From Pegoplata infirma (Eukaryota; Arthropoda; Insecta; Diptera; Anthomyiidae), in the NCBI GenBank assembly GCA_963921195.1, contig OY992539.1, positions 161,578,622 to 161,642,621 on the forward strand: DNA of 64,000 bases. Direction: 5' to 3'. This document shows, in pieces, positions 35,090-48,739 of this stretch. The position numbers were made by a program, and so were the translations under genes. Below the pieces are notes generated by a model, which saw only the letters and a program-made list of their open reading frames with translations, did not search any database and was not told the origin of the DNA. Numbering within the stretch: the stretch's first letter is position 1; the number at the start of each line of letters is the position of its first letter.

Positions 35090-36353
35090 TAGGGATGCCA
35101 AACGGGAAATCCCGAATCCCGAAATCCCGAGATTTTTCGGGATTGACAAATCCTGAATCCCGGGATTTATTTTTTTTAATCCCGGGATTTTCCGGGATTG
35201 AGAAATCCCGGGATTTCGGGATTTTTTTTGTCAAATATTATAATCAAAATTGACTATTTCTTTAGTGTTTGTTGTCCGATGCTAACAAAATGGATATCCT
35301 TTGAAAGGTGTTTGAAATATCCTTCAAATGAGGCATGTTGGGCTTAAATTCTCTTACTCTTTTGGAGTACAATTTAATTTTCAGGTCGTATTACTTAAAA
35401 TACAGAAGTGTGAAGCATATTTTCCTTTTTTCCAATTTAAAAATTGTCGGAGTCAGAATTGATGCCTTTTATGGTCAATATTGTTCCTGCAGGGAAATGT
35501 CTTCAAAATCGGAAAAATCCGAACAAAGTAAAACATTTTTTACTTTGTTTGAAACTTTCACATCTTCTTGTCTAAAAAGGAGCCCTACAGGTCCAATATT
35601 TTAAGAAACAGTTAAATTTTGCCGAGATTATAATTTATAAGGGATCGTTAAGTAATCCATCTGTAAAGTTTATTTTTAACAGTTTTAGGCCACGTTCACA
35701 CTACAAGAACTTACCATGGTAAATTGAGATGATTTTGTGATTTTTCTTTATGCTAGTACAATTTAGAGTTGATTTTGTAAATCACTATGTGATTTTGTTC
35801 AAAGGAAAATCACATAGTGATTTTAAAATCACGCAAGTCTGTATACAGTATAAGTATTAATACAAATTTTGTATTGGCAGAGGACGTTGGGGACACCTTC
35901 CCCTCGCGAAGAATTGTAAAAAAAAATTATTAACACAATTTTATCATTATTAAAACAAATATTTTATATCCACGTCTACAAAAGAGGCCGACCGAAAAAA
36001 AGTATTTTCTAATCATTTGAATTCGACTGCATCACATCTTTCACAGACGCACATCGCTCGAGTCTATTCAAATCGGTCATAGCTGTTTCTAAATTTTCGG
36101 TTTTCTGTGCTAAATATGTGAAACTTTACGAAAAATATTCAATGGTTATGAATTAATTGAATATTTAATTATATACAAAATTTATTAAAAATGTTACGTA
36201 AAAAATCCCAATTTTAATAAATCCCGAAATCCCGAAAAATCCCGAAATCCCGAAAAATCCCGGGATCCCGAAATCCCGAAAAATCCCGGGATCCCGGGAT
36301 TAGAATTTTTAAATCCCGATATTTGTAAATGTCAATCCCGTTTGGCATCCCTA
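35090..36353. mobile_element. hAT element, TAGGGATGCCAAACGGGA ends
   Basis: TAGGGATGCCAAACGGGA is mirrored at the right end (TCCCGTTTGGCATCCCTA, with one base gained or lost). The 8-bp duplication ATATATAC is exact (35082-35089, 36354-36361). Both sub-ends are dense in AAATCCCGAAATCCCG and CCCGGGATT repeats. A frame at 35335-35604 (89 codons) has no recognisable domain. Confidence 0.92.
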
Positions 36354-36374
36354 ATATATACCCTCTATCCCTAA

Positions 36375-37687
36375 CAAGGGAAGTCTCCCTGGTGTAACCC
36401 TCCGATCTTCATGAAATTTGGATATGTTGTTAAGAACGAAAATTAATTCAACCCGTATTTTTTTTAGCGGCCCAAACTCATTTTTAGGGGGGGTCGATTT
36501 GTATGGGGAAAATTGACCTTTTTCAGTTTTTTACGATTTACGCCTATTTAAACAAAATTAATATAGGCATGTGTGGTATCAGATTAAAGGTATTAAAAAT
36601 ACCTATCTCGCGGTGCTAACAACGGGCCAAAGAAGTTAATATTTTTCGGCTTATTAACAAAAATGTCCTAAAATTTTGGTATTTTACTCAATATGACGAA
36701 AAGTTGTACATGTTTGGACACGTTCTTAGCACATGTAGATAGGTTTTCCAAAGACCTTTCATTTGGTATGTAACATGACTAGGTTTCTTTGCATAATATA
36801 GGAGATAAACGAAAAAAACTGAAAAATGGCCTTGTCTTCCCCCTCCTTTTTACCCCCTAAGTATGAATTTGGGCCGCTAAAAAAAATACCTGTCCCTTTA
36901 TTTTTTATGATCTACAAAATAAAACCACCCAGTTGGAAAATGTGTCACTGAGGAAATTTCCACAGTGATTCCTTGAGGAAATGTCTTCAGGTTCTGACAA
37001 ATCATAGTCAATCCTTGATGACATGTCCTAACATTGTCAGCACTGAATGTTTGCTTTAAGAGTGTGGACAATTCCTCTAAGACGTCTAAAAGGAAATGTC
37101 TTCAGAATAGCAGTATATTAAATTAGAATTTTAAATCTGGGCAACTCTTCAATTTCCAAGAAAAAGATGGCAATATTATCGACTTAATTAAAATAAAACC
37201 AAAATCTAACAAGTAGAATAAAAGTAATAAATAGACAAACAATTTTAAAAATAAAGTTTGGAACAAGTGGTTAGGTGTGGGACTAATAAACTGGAGGTTC
37301 CAGGTTCAAATCCAGTTGGGACTAAAAAAGGCGAAAAGTTTTTCTTAAATATGAGAAAGATAATTTATAAAGGAAAATGGATAAAAGTAAAAACTAAAGG
37401 AAATACGAAAATTTTTTGTATTTTCGCATGACCTATGTCAGACATTTCCCCAAAGAAGTCTTAGGTGACATGTCCCCAGAAGGTCAGCCCTGACCACTGC
37501 TGACATTGAGTGAGGACAATTTGAAAATTTATATGAAACTGTCCTCAACCCAGTACATAGAGATGTCTTGTGGATGGCAGGTGTGACTCTGAAATGTCAT
37601 CGCTCCGTCACTGAGGATGGCTCGAGGACATTGCCAACTGGGCAATTCCATAAAGATCCGCGGATTACACTAGGGAGACTTACCTTG
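36375..37687. mobile_element. Harbinger-like MITE, CAAGG(G/T)AAGTCTCCCT ends
   Basis: CAAGGGAAGTCTCCCTGGTG at the left is mirrored by CACTAGGGAGACTTACCTTG at the right. TAA is duplicated (36372-36374, 37688-37690), as expected for PIF/Harbinger. About 715 bp of the 1313 bp is the nested CCCAGTTGG element. Confidence 0.82.
36928..37642. mobile_element. CCCAGTTGG inverted-repeat element, copy 2
   Basis: Nearly identical to 2215-2922 and in the same orientation, with scattered single-base differences, one 8-base difference near the left end and the tRNA-like B box kept. It is inserted in a TAA-flanked MITE, with ca on both sides. Confidence 0.82.
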
Positions 37688-37719
37688 TAAGTGGAGGGTA
37701 TAAAAACATGTTCTCCCGC

Positions 37720-38140
37720 GTTATTTTTATTAACATAAGCTTTTTTTGTGATTTTTTTACAAAATTCAATGTTTCTAATATTTACAGCGTTCGTTTTTCA
37801 AATTCTGCGTATCTACTTTCTTTGGGTTTTCGATTTGATAAAAAGCGAAAAGTGGGTTAATTCACTAAATCTTATGTAGCTTTGTCATTTTTGCACCGAT
37901 CTGGGTCTTGTTAGGCGCAAAATGTTGGTATTGAAATAACCTAATGTCCTATGTAATAAAACATTATAATTTTTAATTGTTTGGTTTAGAAAAAATAATT
38001 TAAAAAGAGTAAAATTGCAAAAATTTATAAAATTTTTCATGAAGTTTGAACTTTTGACCATTCTGACTTCATATTCGGATTCAGCAGACAATTTTACATA
38101 GAGATTTGGTGTCAGATACATTTGGTCAAAAAACTGTCAC
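37720..38140. repeat. Inverted partner of 32395-34505
   Basis: The segment contains TTTGTCATTTTTGCA, GACCATTCTGACTTCATATT and GATTTGGTGTCAGATACATT, the mirror of blocks in 32395-32520 and 34265-34500. The DINE family-B copy lies between the two arms. Confidence 0.55.
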
Positions 38141-39429
<1,289 letters not shown>

Positions 39430-39437
39430 GTGATCAC

Positions 39438-40439
39438 TAGGGCAAGTACTTTCATGCATCTAAAAATCTAAAATATGTGCCTATAATATGCATCTAAAAA
39501 TCCAAAATATGCACTAAAAATTTAAAAAATATGCATTTAAAAATTATTGTTCTACCAAAAAAAAATAATGTTGTTAACATAAAATAGGGGGTTTTTAAAC
39601 ATTTGATGTCCCCTACAATTTTTAAAAAAGTTTTTGTTACTGTAAACCATTTTTTATTGGTAAAACATCTTGTTTCATAGACACATTTTGTGATGTGTCT
39701 ATAAAACAAAAATTTCCGTTCCAAATATTCGGTTCTAGAACGCAACATATTACCCTGCAGCCGATTCTACTTAATATTTCGGAATCGATGATTTAATATT
39801 CCTGGGGCGCAAAAAAAATTTTAGTCATTTTTGTAAAAAAAAAGTTGAGGTAATTTTTTTTTTGAGTTTATAAAAACGGAATGACAAACTTATTTACATA
39901 AACCTTCCTAGAAAAATTTTCCGTTTAAAACAATTAGTTCCAGAACCTTGAAATCGATTATACTTATCGTTCCAGAATCAATGATTTTTTTAAATTGTCA
40001 AAAAAGCATTCGCTTGAATAGGTATTTCAGAGACATTTTTTTTTTGTTAATTTGTAAATGTTTCAAAATAGGAAAATTTTAGATTTTAATATGGGAAAAA
40101 ATTCTCAGAATCTAAAAACTTTTTAACCTGAATCCAATTTTTGCAAGAAATGCCTCAGAATATCATTTCTATAACAAAAAATAATTTTTCTCCAAAAAAA
40201 AATTATAGAAATTGATTTTTTCTAAGGTGAGTTTTGAAAAAAGTGATAAAAATTAAACGAAAAGTGCAATTTGTATGAAAATATGCAAAAATATGCATTT
40301 ATACCAAAATATGCAAAAATATGCAACTACAAATCGATGCCATTTTATTGCAAATTTCTTGATTCGGATAGATATTTAGTTTGTTGAATGATAAAAGTGA
40401 CGAGTAAAAATATGCATTTTCATGAAAGTACTTGCCCTA
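39438..40439. mobile_element. hAT MITE, TAGGGCAAGTACTTTCATG ends, copy 1
   Basis: TAGGGCAAGTACTTTCATG is mirrored exactly at the right end. The 8-bp duplication GTGATCAC flanks it (39430-39437, 40440-40447). An 84-codon minus-strand frame (39494-39748) is identical in copy 2 but has no recognisable domain; it could be a remnant of a transposase. Sub-terminal regions repeat AAAATATGCA. Confidence 0.93.
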
Positions 40440-41171
40440 GTGATCACATATGAAAAATATGTGATCATATATGCTCCATATGAATACATATATGAAGCAA
40501 TATTTCTTGATTTTTTTTCATATATGCTGATGTATGAAAACACATATGTACACATCTGCACGTACATATGTCTGGGACTTATAAAATTTTCAAAAAAAAA
40601 TTTCAAAAGCATTTGAACTGAAATTTTTTACTCCAAAACGCATAAAAAAATTTCCAAAAAAAAAACTTTAAAAATTTTCAAAAAAAAGTTTCAGATATGT
40701 ACACATTTGCACATATATGACATGTACTTCCATATGTGTCCCGATACAAGATGTTTGAATTTTTCTCAGGACTTAGAAAATTTTTCAAAATTTATTTTCT
40801 AAAAACATTTTTTAATGATTTTTTTACTACAAACACTTGGTACTTCGAAAATTAAAAAAAAAAATCGGATGTCCCGACTTAGAAAATTTTTCAAAATTTT
40901 TTTTTTTTTCTTAAAATATTTTTTTATTAAAAACCGAAAAAAAAGTTGCCAAAAAAAATTTTGTGTCTGGGACTTAAAAACCAAAAATTTTGGAACTTTG
41001 AAAATTAAAAAAAAAAACATAAAAAGGCGTTTTTCTGAATTTTAAAAAAATGTTTAAGACTTCAAAAATTTTTCAAAAATAGTGAAACAATTTTAATGAA
41101 ATTCTTAACACCAAAACGCAAAACGGAATTAAAAAAATATATGTTACATATGTGACCATATATGTCCATTA
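40440..41171. other. Low-complexity ATATGTG / poly(A) DNA
   Basis: Short CATATATG-type palindromic repeats and long A or T runs, continuing on the far side of the 41172-41762 element (to about 41860). The open frames here are chance frames rich in Lys and Phe. Confidence 0.5.
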
Positions 41172-41762
41172 GAGTGTCCCTTATTTAGGAAATGTTGGAA
41201 ATCTTGAGACGGTACCCGCTCATTTTTTTCCTTTTGACTTAAAAATAACTCAAGAAAAATTTTACGCCCCTAGGACCACGCCTTCCCTACGCGACGGGGC
41301 CTTTTTTCGAAAAAGATAAAGATGTCACAGATACAAAAAATACTTTTTTATGAATATATATCATTTAAAGCAACATAGCAGCTAAAACCGTTGCTGGTCA
41401 AAACTAAAAAAAAATATTTTTTAAAAATTTTTTACTGTAGGACCCCGGCGGCTCAAAATTTTTTTTTGCGAACAATTTTTTAGCGCTGAAAGACTTATCC
41501 CACCAAAATCAAATTTTTTGTCGTGAATAAGCAAACCAAGTAATATAATAAATAATAACAAAAAATTTAAAAATCAAAAAAAAAATTTTTTGGTTTGTAT
41601 GGAAAAATGATTTTTAAGGCCGCGCTCTTTAAGGCCCCGTCGCGTAGGGAAGGCGTGGTCCTAGGGGCGTAAAATTTTTCCTGAGTTATTTTTAAGACAA
41701 ATGGAAAAAAATGAGCGGGTACCGTCTCAACATTTCGAACATTTCCAAAATAAGGGACACTC
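41172..41762. mobile_element. Tc1/mariner-like MITE with long GC-rich arms
   Basis: GAGTGTCCCTTATTT and its mirror are flanked by TA (41170-41171, 41763-41764). The inverted arms run about 135 bp and include CCTAGGACCACGCCTTCCCT and ACGCGACGGGGCC, unusually GC-rich here. Confidence 0.87.
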
Positions 41763-41907
41763 TAATGTCCATATATTTACATATGCCGCCAATTTTCGCA
41801 TTTGCTTCATATATGTAATATATATGGGCGAGCATATATGAATAATATATGAATAACATCTGATATTTTTCGCCGGGTTGGTAAAAAGCTTATATTTTTT
41901 TGTAATT

Positions 41908-43100
41908 CCCGAGTAAAAATAAACATATATTACAATATATAACTTGATACAAACATAATAAATTATATATGATTATACAACCCTGAGATATTTTCTAAAT
42001 TTTTTTAATGCAGTCATATGTAGTAATATATAATTTAATCATGATTCGGATTAAAATGTGTACGGTTGATATAATTATATAAAATTATATGAGGGTCAAT
42101 ACAAAATTTGTTTTTCTGTATAATTTAACATAACATTATGTATAGCTTATTCTGTTCCATATAAAACTATATATGTTTCCAATTAACAAAAAATTTTCTA
42201 AGTTTTTTAGGCAAACTATAAAAAAATTTTTAAAATGTTCCTAAACATTTCCTTGTAAGGGTTATGTATATCACCTATCTGGTTCGAAGCGTACCCAAAC
42301 ATTTTTTTTGTTTTTGAAAATTATATGTTTGGTGAATGTATCGTTGACCTGTGGTGTATCTCAACCCAAACCAAAAAACATCAGGATTTTATATGTTTTT
42401 GTGCAATTAGATCTAATTAGATCCACCAATATAAGGCAATGTCTGGTCAAAACTCGGATGAAATCAAATCATATTTTATAGAAGTAGATCTTTTTTAATG
42501 CAAAAACATCCACCATTATTCGGATCAAATTGCGTATTACGCACCATCTACACGTGGGAGAATTTTTTCATGAAAGCAGAGATAACGTCGGCAGAGAAAC
42601 AGTTGGAAAATTTCAATATTTATCTCAATATCAAGTGGTGTAGAAAACGAGCTGCAATTACTCTTATGAAATTTTATAATTTAGAATCAGCCGTGGAATA
42701 ACTATGTATGTTTTTCATCATAAATATATGTACAATCTATTATTTAAGCACATACATTTGTTTATACACTTATTTTTTAATGTTTTATTTTATTTTTGAT
42801 TTTTCCGACACCATTTATCCAAAAAAAACAATTGTAAACATATAAATATAAGTGAATTTGACACTTGATCTCATCCAATCTCATCAGATTGTTATTATGA
42901 GATATCTCATAACAACTATCTGATGAGATCAAATACTGAGACTAATATTTAGTCCACACCTGAAAAATATTTCTTTGCGATTGATTTTGACGTTTCTTAA
43001 TACAAATATCTCAGTGTTTCTCCCAGGTGTAGACAGCGGGTTAATATATATTGTGTCATATATCATTATATATTGCATCATATAAAAATTTTTACTCTGG
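41908..43100. mobile_element. CCCGAGTAAA MITE, long form, with one insertion
   Basis: The left end is CCCGAGTAAAAATAAAC and the right end TTTTTACTCTGG. TTGTAATT is duplicated on both sides (41900-41907, 43101-43108). It is intact where the 22978-31059 copy holds its Helitron, and so supplies the empty site. A 501-bp TTA-flanked element is inserted at 42540. Confidence 0.82.
42540..43040. mobile_element. Harbinger-like MITE, 3-bp TSD TTA
   Basis: Inverted ends share TCTACAC(G/C)TGGGAGAA after an imperfect tip. TTA is duplicated (42537-42539, 43041-43043), and the empty site is seen in the copy at about 30990. A frame of ~43 codons from the Met at 42570 to the stop near 42701 (KAEITSAEKQLENFN...) lies inside. 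It has a helical, charged look but no family I recognise. Confidence 0.78.
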
Positions 43101-44646
43101 TTGTAATTTTTACTAGGAACCCCCCTCGCAAAATAGGAGGTAGCAAAACTTATTTTACCAGTTTTTTATTTTGATCATTTGACAAGATTTTTTTAGCGTA
43201 TATGTATATTGCAATACTCGTTAATAAATGATAAATAAATCGTCACCACAAATGCAAAACAACGTAACAACACTTTTTAGAATTTTACAGGAGAAGCAAA
43301 AAACGTTATTAAATGAAAAATATTTGCAATATAAAAGACTTTTGTGAAGTGTTAGCTTAAAAAACAGCGATAAATCCATTTCTGAAATAAAAAAGTCGTT
43401 TTTGTAAATATTTTTTGAGATATGTGGGTTACGTTTTTCGTGGAATCGTGTTTTGTAAAACAAAACGACGTAACATCACAAAGTTGAATTAATTGCTATT
43501 TTTTTTTTAAATAATTCAGCCATTCAGTAAGTACTGGACCGAGAGCCATGAAATTTGTAGTGGTTATAGCTAACGTATTTTAAGTTTGGAAGTTGGAGTC
43601 CAGCGGTTGAACGGGGGAGGCAGCAGAACCCCCTAAAGTATGGCACCTTTTGTATACGAACACTTAAAACAATTGCCATTTTTTTTGTTTGTTATCATAT
43701 TTCTTAAAAAAATATATGCGGACAATGTGCTAGTAGCGGCCTAAAAACCTCTTAAGTGGGTGTGGTTATCTCTTATACTTTCCGAGATAGAACCATTTTA
43801 AAATTTATAATTTTAAAATTTTACCGATAGCCGGCAAAGCCGCATTTATTCCAATTTATTTTAACCTAATTTCATTTGAAGATTATATAGATTTCTGATT
43901 TTTTAAAAAAAACAACAACAAACCGATATTTTGTTTTAGTCCGAAATCACATTATTTTAAAGTTAAAAATTAAAAAAAAAATACTTTTTTTTTTGAACAA
44001 AGTACCAACACTCTTTTGACTTTAGATAAAAAGTTTCGTTTAAAACATGTTGATTGTTTTTACTAGTTTGAAAGCTCGTGTAGATGAGTTTAAATCAAAA
44101 ATAAAATTCGAGGTTTAAATATTGCGTCCGCCAGCACCATTCAAAATTGGGTAATTTTGGCTGCCGCCTTTATTTTCCTTATAGTTTTTTTTTTTTTTGA
44201 CTTAACCAACACTCAGGGGATGTCCCCTATAAATGCAGTGCATTGTGTTAATTGGGAAAATAGGTTATGGGAGGGAGGATGAAAATTCATGAAATTTTTT
44301 TTTCAGTGTAGTAGCATCCTTGGGACAGTTAGAGAGATAAGAGTTAATTTTATAAAAATTTAATTTTGTATGGATGCTCCCTTAGGGAGTAACGAGGAGT
44401 AGAACTGTTAGGAAAAATATTGGGTTCTAAAAATGAAAGGGGGTCAATCTTCCATTGAACTTCTTTAGAAGCGACCCCGATGCAATCGTTGGTGCTTATT
44501 ACCCTTTACCGCCACTTTTTTGCCAAAACAATTGCCTAGGAGTCGCTTCTAGAGGGGTGCAATGTAACCAAACCCCCATTCATTTTTACAAGCCAACAAA
44601 GATTTAAGCATACATGTTTTGGTTCTTAAACATTTTTAATGATTTA

Positions 44647-44773
44647 GGCTGGATTACTCAATGCTCCGTTATAAAATAACTCTCCGTTAAATTTAACTTT
44701 TTCATACAAATTTTGACATAAGGCTCCGTTAAATCGGCAGTTAGCAGCTAACTTTTCATTGAGTAATCCGCCC
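44647..44773. mobile_element. 127-bp MITE, GGCTGGATTACTCAATG ends
   Basis: GGCTGGATTACTCAATG mirrors CATTGAGTAATCCGCCC with one mismatch. TTA flanks both ends, which fits PIF/Harbinger. A truncated relative is at 33084-33206. Confidence 0.82.
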
Positions 44774-44779
44774 TTAATA

Positions 44780-44922
44780 CCATATTCGCATTTAGTAAAA
44801 CTATATACATTTTTCGTTTTTCCTATACAATTTATTTGTCGAAATAAAACGCCGTTTAAATTTGCCGTTTAACGTATGGAGAAAACGAATAAATAAACTA
44901 GTTTAAATGAATGCGAATATGG
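44780..44922. mobile_element. 143-bp MITE, CCATATTCGCATT ends
   Basis: CCATATTCGCATTTAGT and its mirror AATGCGAATATGG are flanked by TA, which fits Tc1/mariner. It starts six bases after the previous MITE ends. Confidence 0.8.
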
Positions 44923-46585
44923 TATAATATCGTCAATATCTTCAAAAACAAAACTTAAGCATTTGCTTTGCATCTTTAAAAAAAAAACTTCGAGATCTTC
45001 AAAAATTTTTAAAAAAACCTTTATACTTAACATTTTTAAGAGTTCTTATAAAAGGTAAGGGTTTATCAACATATTTAAAGAATTTTGCTGTAGTAAAGAT
45101 CCAAAAAAATAAAAGTTTTTGATCTCACTTGGTTAAAAAAAATATTTAGAACCCGAAGGTTTCTTTGTAAGAAAACGGGCCCTGTATGATTTTTTTTTTG
45201 TTAACTTAAAGTTTTACCTCAGAATCAAAGGGTTGGCTTCGGAAAGAAAATTTTGAAGTTTTAACATTTTTTTAAGTTCTTGAAATTGGTTTTGGTATAG
45301 GAAAAGTTTTAGGAAGAAACCATACATTTTTAAAAAATCTGTGTATTCTTAGGAAAAACTTTCCAATTGAACTGGTAAATTACACAGAATTTGAAACAGG
45401 ATTCGAAAAACCTGCGGATCTAGCTATTTTCATTTACAAAAAAAATACCCCACGGAATTACTGTTAAAAAAACGACACTTTAAAATTCAATTTCTCAAAA
45501 CTAATTTTAAATAGAACCTACGTTCTTTTTTAACAAAGCCAAACATTATGTCAATTCGATTACCAAAAATTCAAACTATTTTTACTACAACTGGAAAGTT
45601 TTGTTTACTTTTTGTATTAAAAATTTCCAGCTGTAGTAAAAATAGTAAAAAAGAGTAGATTGTCGTAACGTAATCGAACGTACCTAATAAATTAAAAGAA
45701 AAAATATTTGGTTAAAAAAACGATAAATTAAAAAAAAATTATACAATTTTGGAAAAAATTTAAAAGATAAATTTTTTGAAAATTTTATGTAAATTTTAAT
45801 CAAAAAAATATTTATTCAATTTGTATGGTGAATGTCTTAAATATTTACGCGATTTCAATATATAAAAATATATTGAAATATATTAATATTTGCTCGATTG
45901 CATATAAATTGTGTGTGTAACACTGATGTTACGTTGTTTTAGTTTATGAAATGCATGCACTTGCTGATACGTTTTTTTGTTTATTGTTAATAAATTCGCA
46001 ATTTTTGAACTTTGACTTCCAAAATTTTCCAGAGACATGTAGTTTAGTCAAATGCATCATAATCAATCAAAAACTCGATTTTGATTTTTTTGTTGTTACG
46101 TTGTTTTGCATTTAAGGTGACGAAATACTAATAAGGTGGGCAGAAAAATAAAAGTTGAGCTCCTAGAATTAAACATTAGTTAAAGACATACATAGGAATT
46201 TTTAATTGGCATTGAATTTTAATTGGCATTAGTTGAATCTAATGCCAATGCCAAAAAAAGCATTAGCATTTATTGCCAATGAAATTTTTTGGCATTGGCA
46301 CTATTTGTACTAATGCCAATAAAACCGCACAAATGCCTAAAAAAATTATTTATATTAATTCCAAATTTATATAAAATCGGGTTGCCAATGTGGAAAACAC
46401 AAACACATCCTTTTTTGAAAATGAAATTGAAAAATTAAAAATGTATGGAATGGAAAATACGCAACTTTTCTTCTTGATATTCAAAAGATAACATATTAAA
46501 CTACCAAAAGAAAAAAATCTTAAACTTTAGTACAATTTGATTTTGAACAAAAAATTAAATTTGCAACAATGCGCAACATTATTTA

Positions 46586-47780
46586 ATGGTACTATGAAAT
46601 AACTCCCAAATGAACTATCTCCCCACAATAAAATTAAATTACTCCCAAAATGTTTCCATTACGAAATAAGTCACAGTGCATGCGGACTTATTTCTCAAAT
46701 GAAAAAACTCCCGAAGAAATTATTTTGGAAGTTATTTCATGTCTTTTTTTGCATTAGGATTTATTTCATTAATGTTGGGACTTATTTCATTTTAAATGAA
46801 ATATCGTTGGGAATTACTTTCGATCTGTGCAATTTATTATTTATTTTTTCTTAAAAGTTTTTCTGCGTTGCAGGCCATCGGCCGGGGTTAGGGATTACAA
46901 ACTCCATGCATTAAACCTATCTTCTCCGCAAAATAGTTATTTTTTTGGTAGCATGCTTTTACGGGATAAATTTTTCTTGCGTAAAAAGTTTTTCTGGGTA
47001 TATATTATATATTCTGGGTATATATATCAATTTATATATTTTCATAATTTTTGAACCATGACCAACATGTAGGCATAATGCCTGTTATGAGGACTTATTT
47101 CAATTTTGTTGGACTTATTTCATTGGGGGTTCTTTCATTTTTTTTGAAAGTTATTATTTTGATTTTATAGGTCGTTCCACAAGGTTACCGCGGGTGCCCG
47201 CTGGTACCCAAAACAGCCCGAAAAGCGTTCCCGTACGCAAAAATTGGGTAAATGAGAGAGTTTTTGAGAGTTTTCTCATTTTATCGGACTTACTCGCACT
47301 TTTTTTTCGGGTAAATTGGTAACAATCAGATATTGAAAAAACAGCTCTTTTTTTTGTGAAGTTAAATTGGAAATTTAAATAAAATAAAGAACTAAATCAA
47401 GGAAATGTGTTATTTCAATACAAAAAAAGATAATTTGTTATTAAAATAAACTTTTACAATTTATTTTCTTGTTTAAAGTAATTTTTCTTACGAAAATATT
47501 TTAGCGTAATTGGTTTGTTTACATTTTTTACTTTGGGCTTGAAATGTGGTTTTTTGCGTTCCCGTACTTTTGTGCATTTTTGTGGTATCGTGAGGGGTTT
47601 TTTGATTTTCTATCATTTTACCGAACTTTACACGGAAAGTTCTGGAACACACCTTATATAACTCCCAAATATTGGGACTTACTTTATTTTTTCTTTGGGA
47701 GTTATTTAATTTTTTAAAGTTGTGAGTTAATTCATTTCTCTTGGGACTTATTTCATTTGGGAGTTATTTCGCAGTACCAT
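46586..47780. mobile_element. ATGGTACT inverted-repeat element, 1.2 kb
   Basis: ATGGTACTATGAAATAACTC mirrors GAGTTATTTCGCAGTACCAT with a few mismatches. The sub-ends are packed with GGGA(C/G)TTATTTCATT and its inverse. No clear target duplication. A 484-bp insertion lies at 47170-47653. Confidence 0.65.
47170..47653. mobile_element. 484-bp insertion with GGTCGTTCCA ends
   Basis: Imperfect ends GGTCGTTCCA and (inverted) GGTGTGTTCCA, with TTATA on both sides (47165-47169, 47654-47658). The left end is GC-rich. Confidence 0.5.
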
Positions 47781-48731
47781 ATTTTATATCTTGAATGGGG
47801 CGCCATGCAATAGCTTCCAATGAAATAAGTGCCAACGAAATAAATCCCAAATCAAATGAAACATCTCCAAAACCAAAAAAATTAACTAAGTTCCGAAAAA
47901 AATTAAGTAAGTCCCAAACAAAAAATGAAAAAAGTCCCAACGAAATAACTCCCAAGAGAAATAAAATAAATCCCAATTTTTTTGGAATATTAAATTTTTA
48001 ACTCTTTAAGTCAAAAAACACTTTAATTGTATCTCTTTGATCTCTTTCCTTCAAATTCATAAAAGATACAAGAGGTTTATAAAAGGTCTATAAAGAAAAT
48101 TTTGTATGGAAATTCGACTAATAAACCTGTTATTAAACGCTTTTGTTTTTTATGAATTTGGACGTTTATATTTAATCTCTTAAGTGCCTACAATCGCTTC
48201 CCAACTTTTTTTGGGATGAAGCTTACTGACACATTGATTACAGTTCGTTAAGTGTTTGAATAATATCATTATAATATTCCATGCAATAGCTAACTTATCG
48301 CAGGTCTAGCTGGCGCGTGCGAAAGAACCAGAAAAGAAACTCCATAAAAATATTAACTGAAATCTTAATATAAATGGAAAAAAATAATTTTAAAATTAAT
48401 TTTTGATCCATTTTTTATTTTTCTTATATTTTGTATACAACTAGTTACGTATATGTTCTAAACACCAAGAATTTTGGAGTGGAAAACTTATTTTTTTTTT
48501 AAGATAGCAATTGTTGCGTGTCACAAGAGAAGAATGGCCTACTTGTACAATTTTTGTGATTTCTCCAAAAGTACTATACTTTCCACTCTGAAATTTTCAG
48601 GGTCTTTAGAACATATGCTATTTGTATAAAAAATATAATTATATTTTATAATTTTATTTATTTTCTTATGCCCTAAAGCATAGCCGTTACTATGCAAAAA
48701 TTATTTTGTCGATATCTTTTACACATCAAAA
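47781..48731. other. Intron, no gene
   Basis: 47800-47970 repeats GAAATAA.TCCCAA-type motifs, like the sub-ends of the preceding element. The frames there on both strands are chance. The remainder is AT-rich intron with nothing recognised. Confidence 0.45.
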
Positions 48732-48739
48732 GTTATGAC

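Larger units (their letters stand above)
34511..37706 (-). mobile_element. DINE-like repeat family B, copy 2, twice interrupted
   Basis: It has the same start (AAACAAGTAAAAAAGTT) and end (GTGGAGGGTATAAAA) as the copy at 18164-19193. It is split by a hAT element (35090-36353) and a TAA-flanked element (36375-37687), only 21 bp apart. The sequence at both breaks can be checked against copy 1. Confidence 0.75.
43109..46585. other. Gene-free intron with scattered repeats
   Basis: A 33-bp block around CAAAACAACGTAACAACA at 43241-43273 recurs inverted at 46091-46122, and a second ACAACGTAACATCA pair lies inside. A ~2.9-kb inverted-repeat element is therefore possible but weak. Two MITEs are at 44647-44773 and 44780-44922. 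A stretch at 46199-46330 is built from GGCATTAG/AATGCCAA repeats. No coding frame. Confidence 0.45.

Noticed and set aside
35335..35604. 89-codon frame in a hAT element as a transposase fragment
   Set aside because: I could not recognise BED, RNase-H or dimerisation motifs, and nothing in the frame stands out from AT-rich filler.
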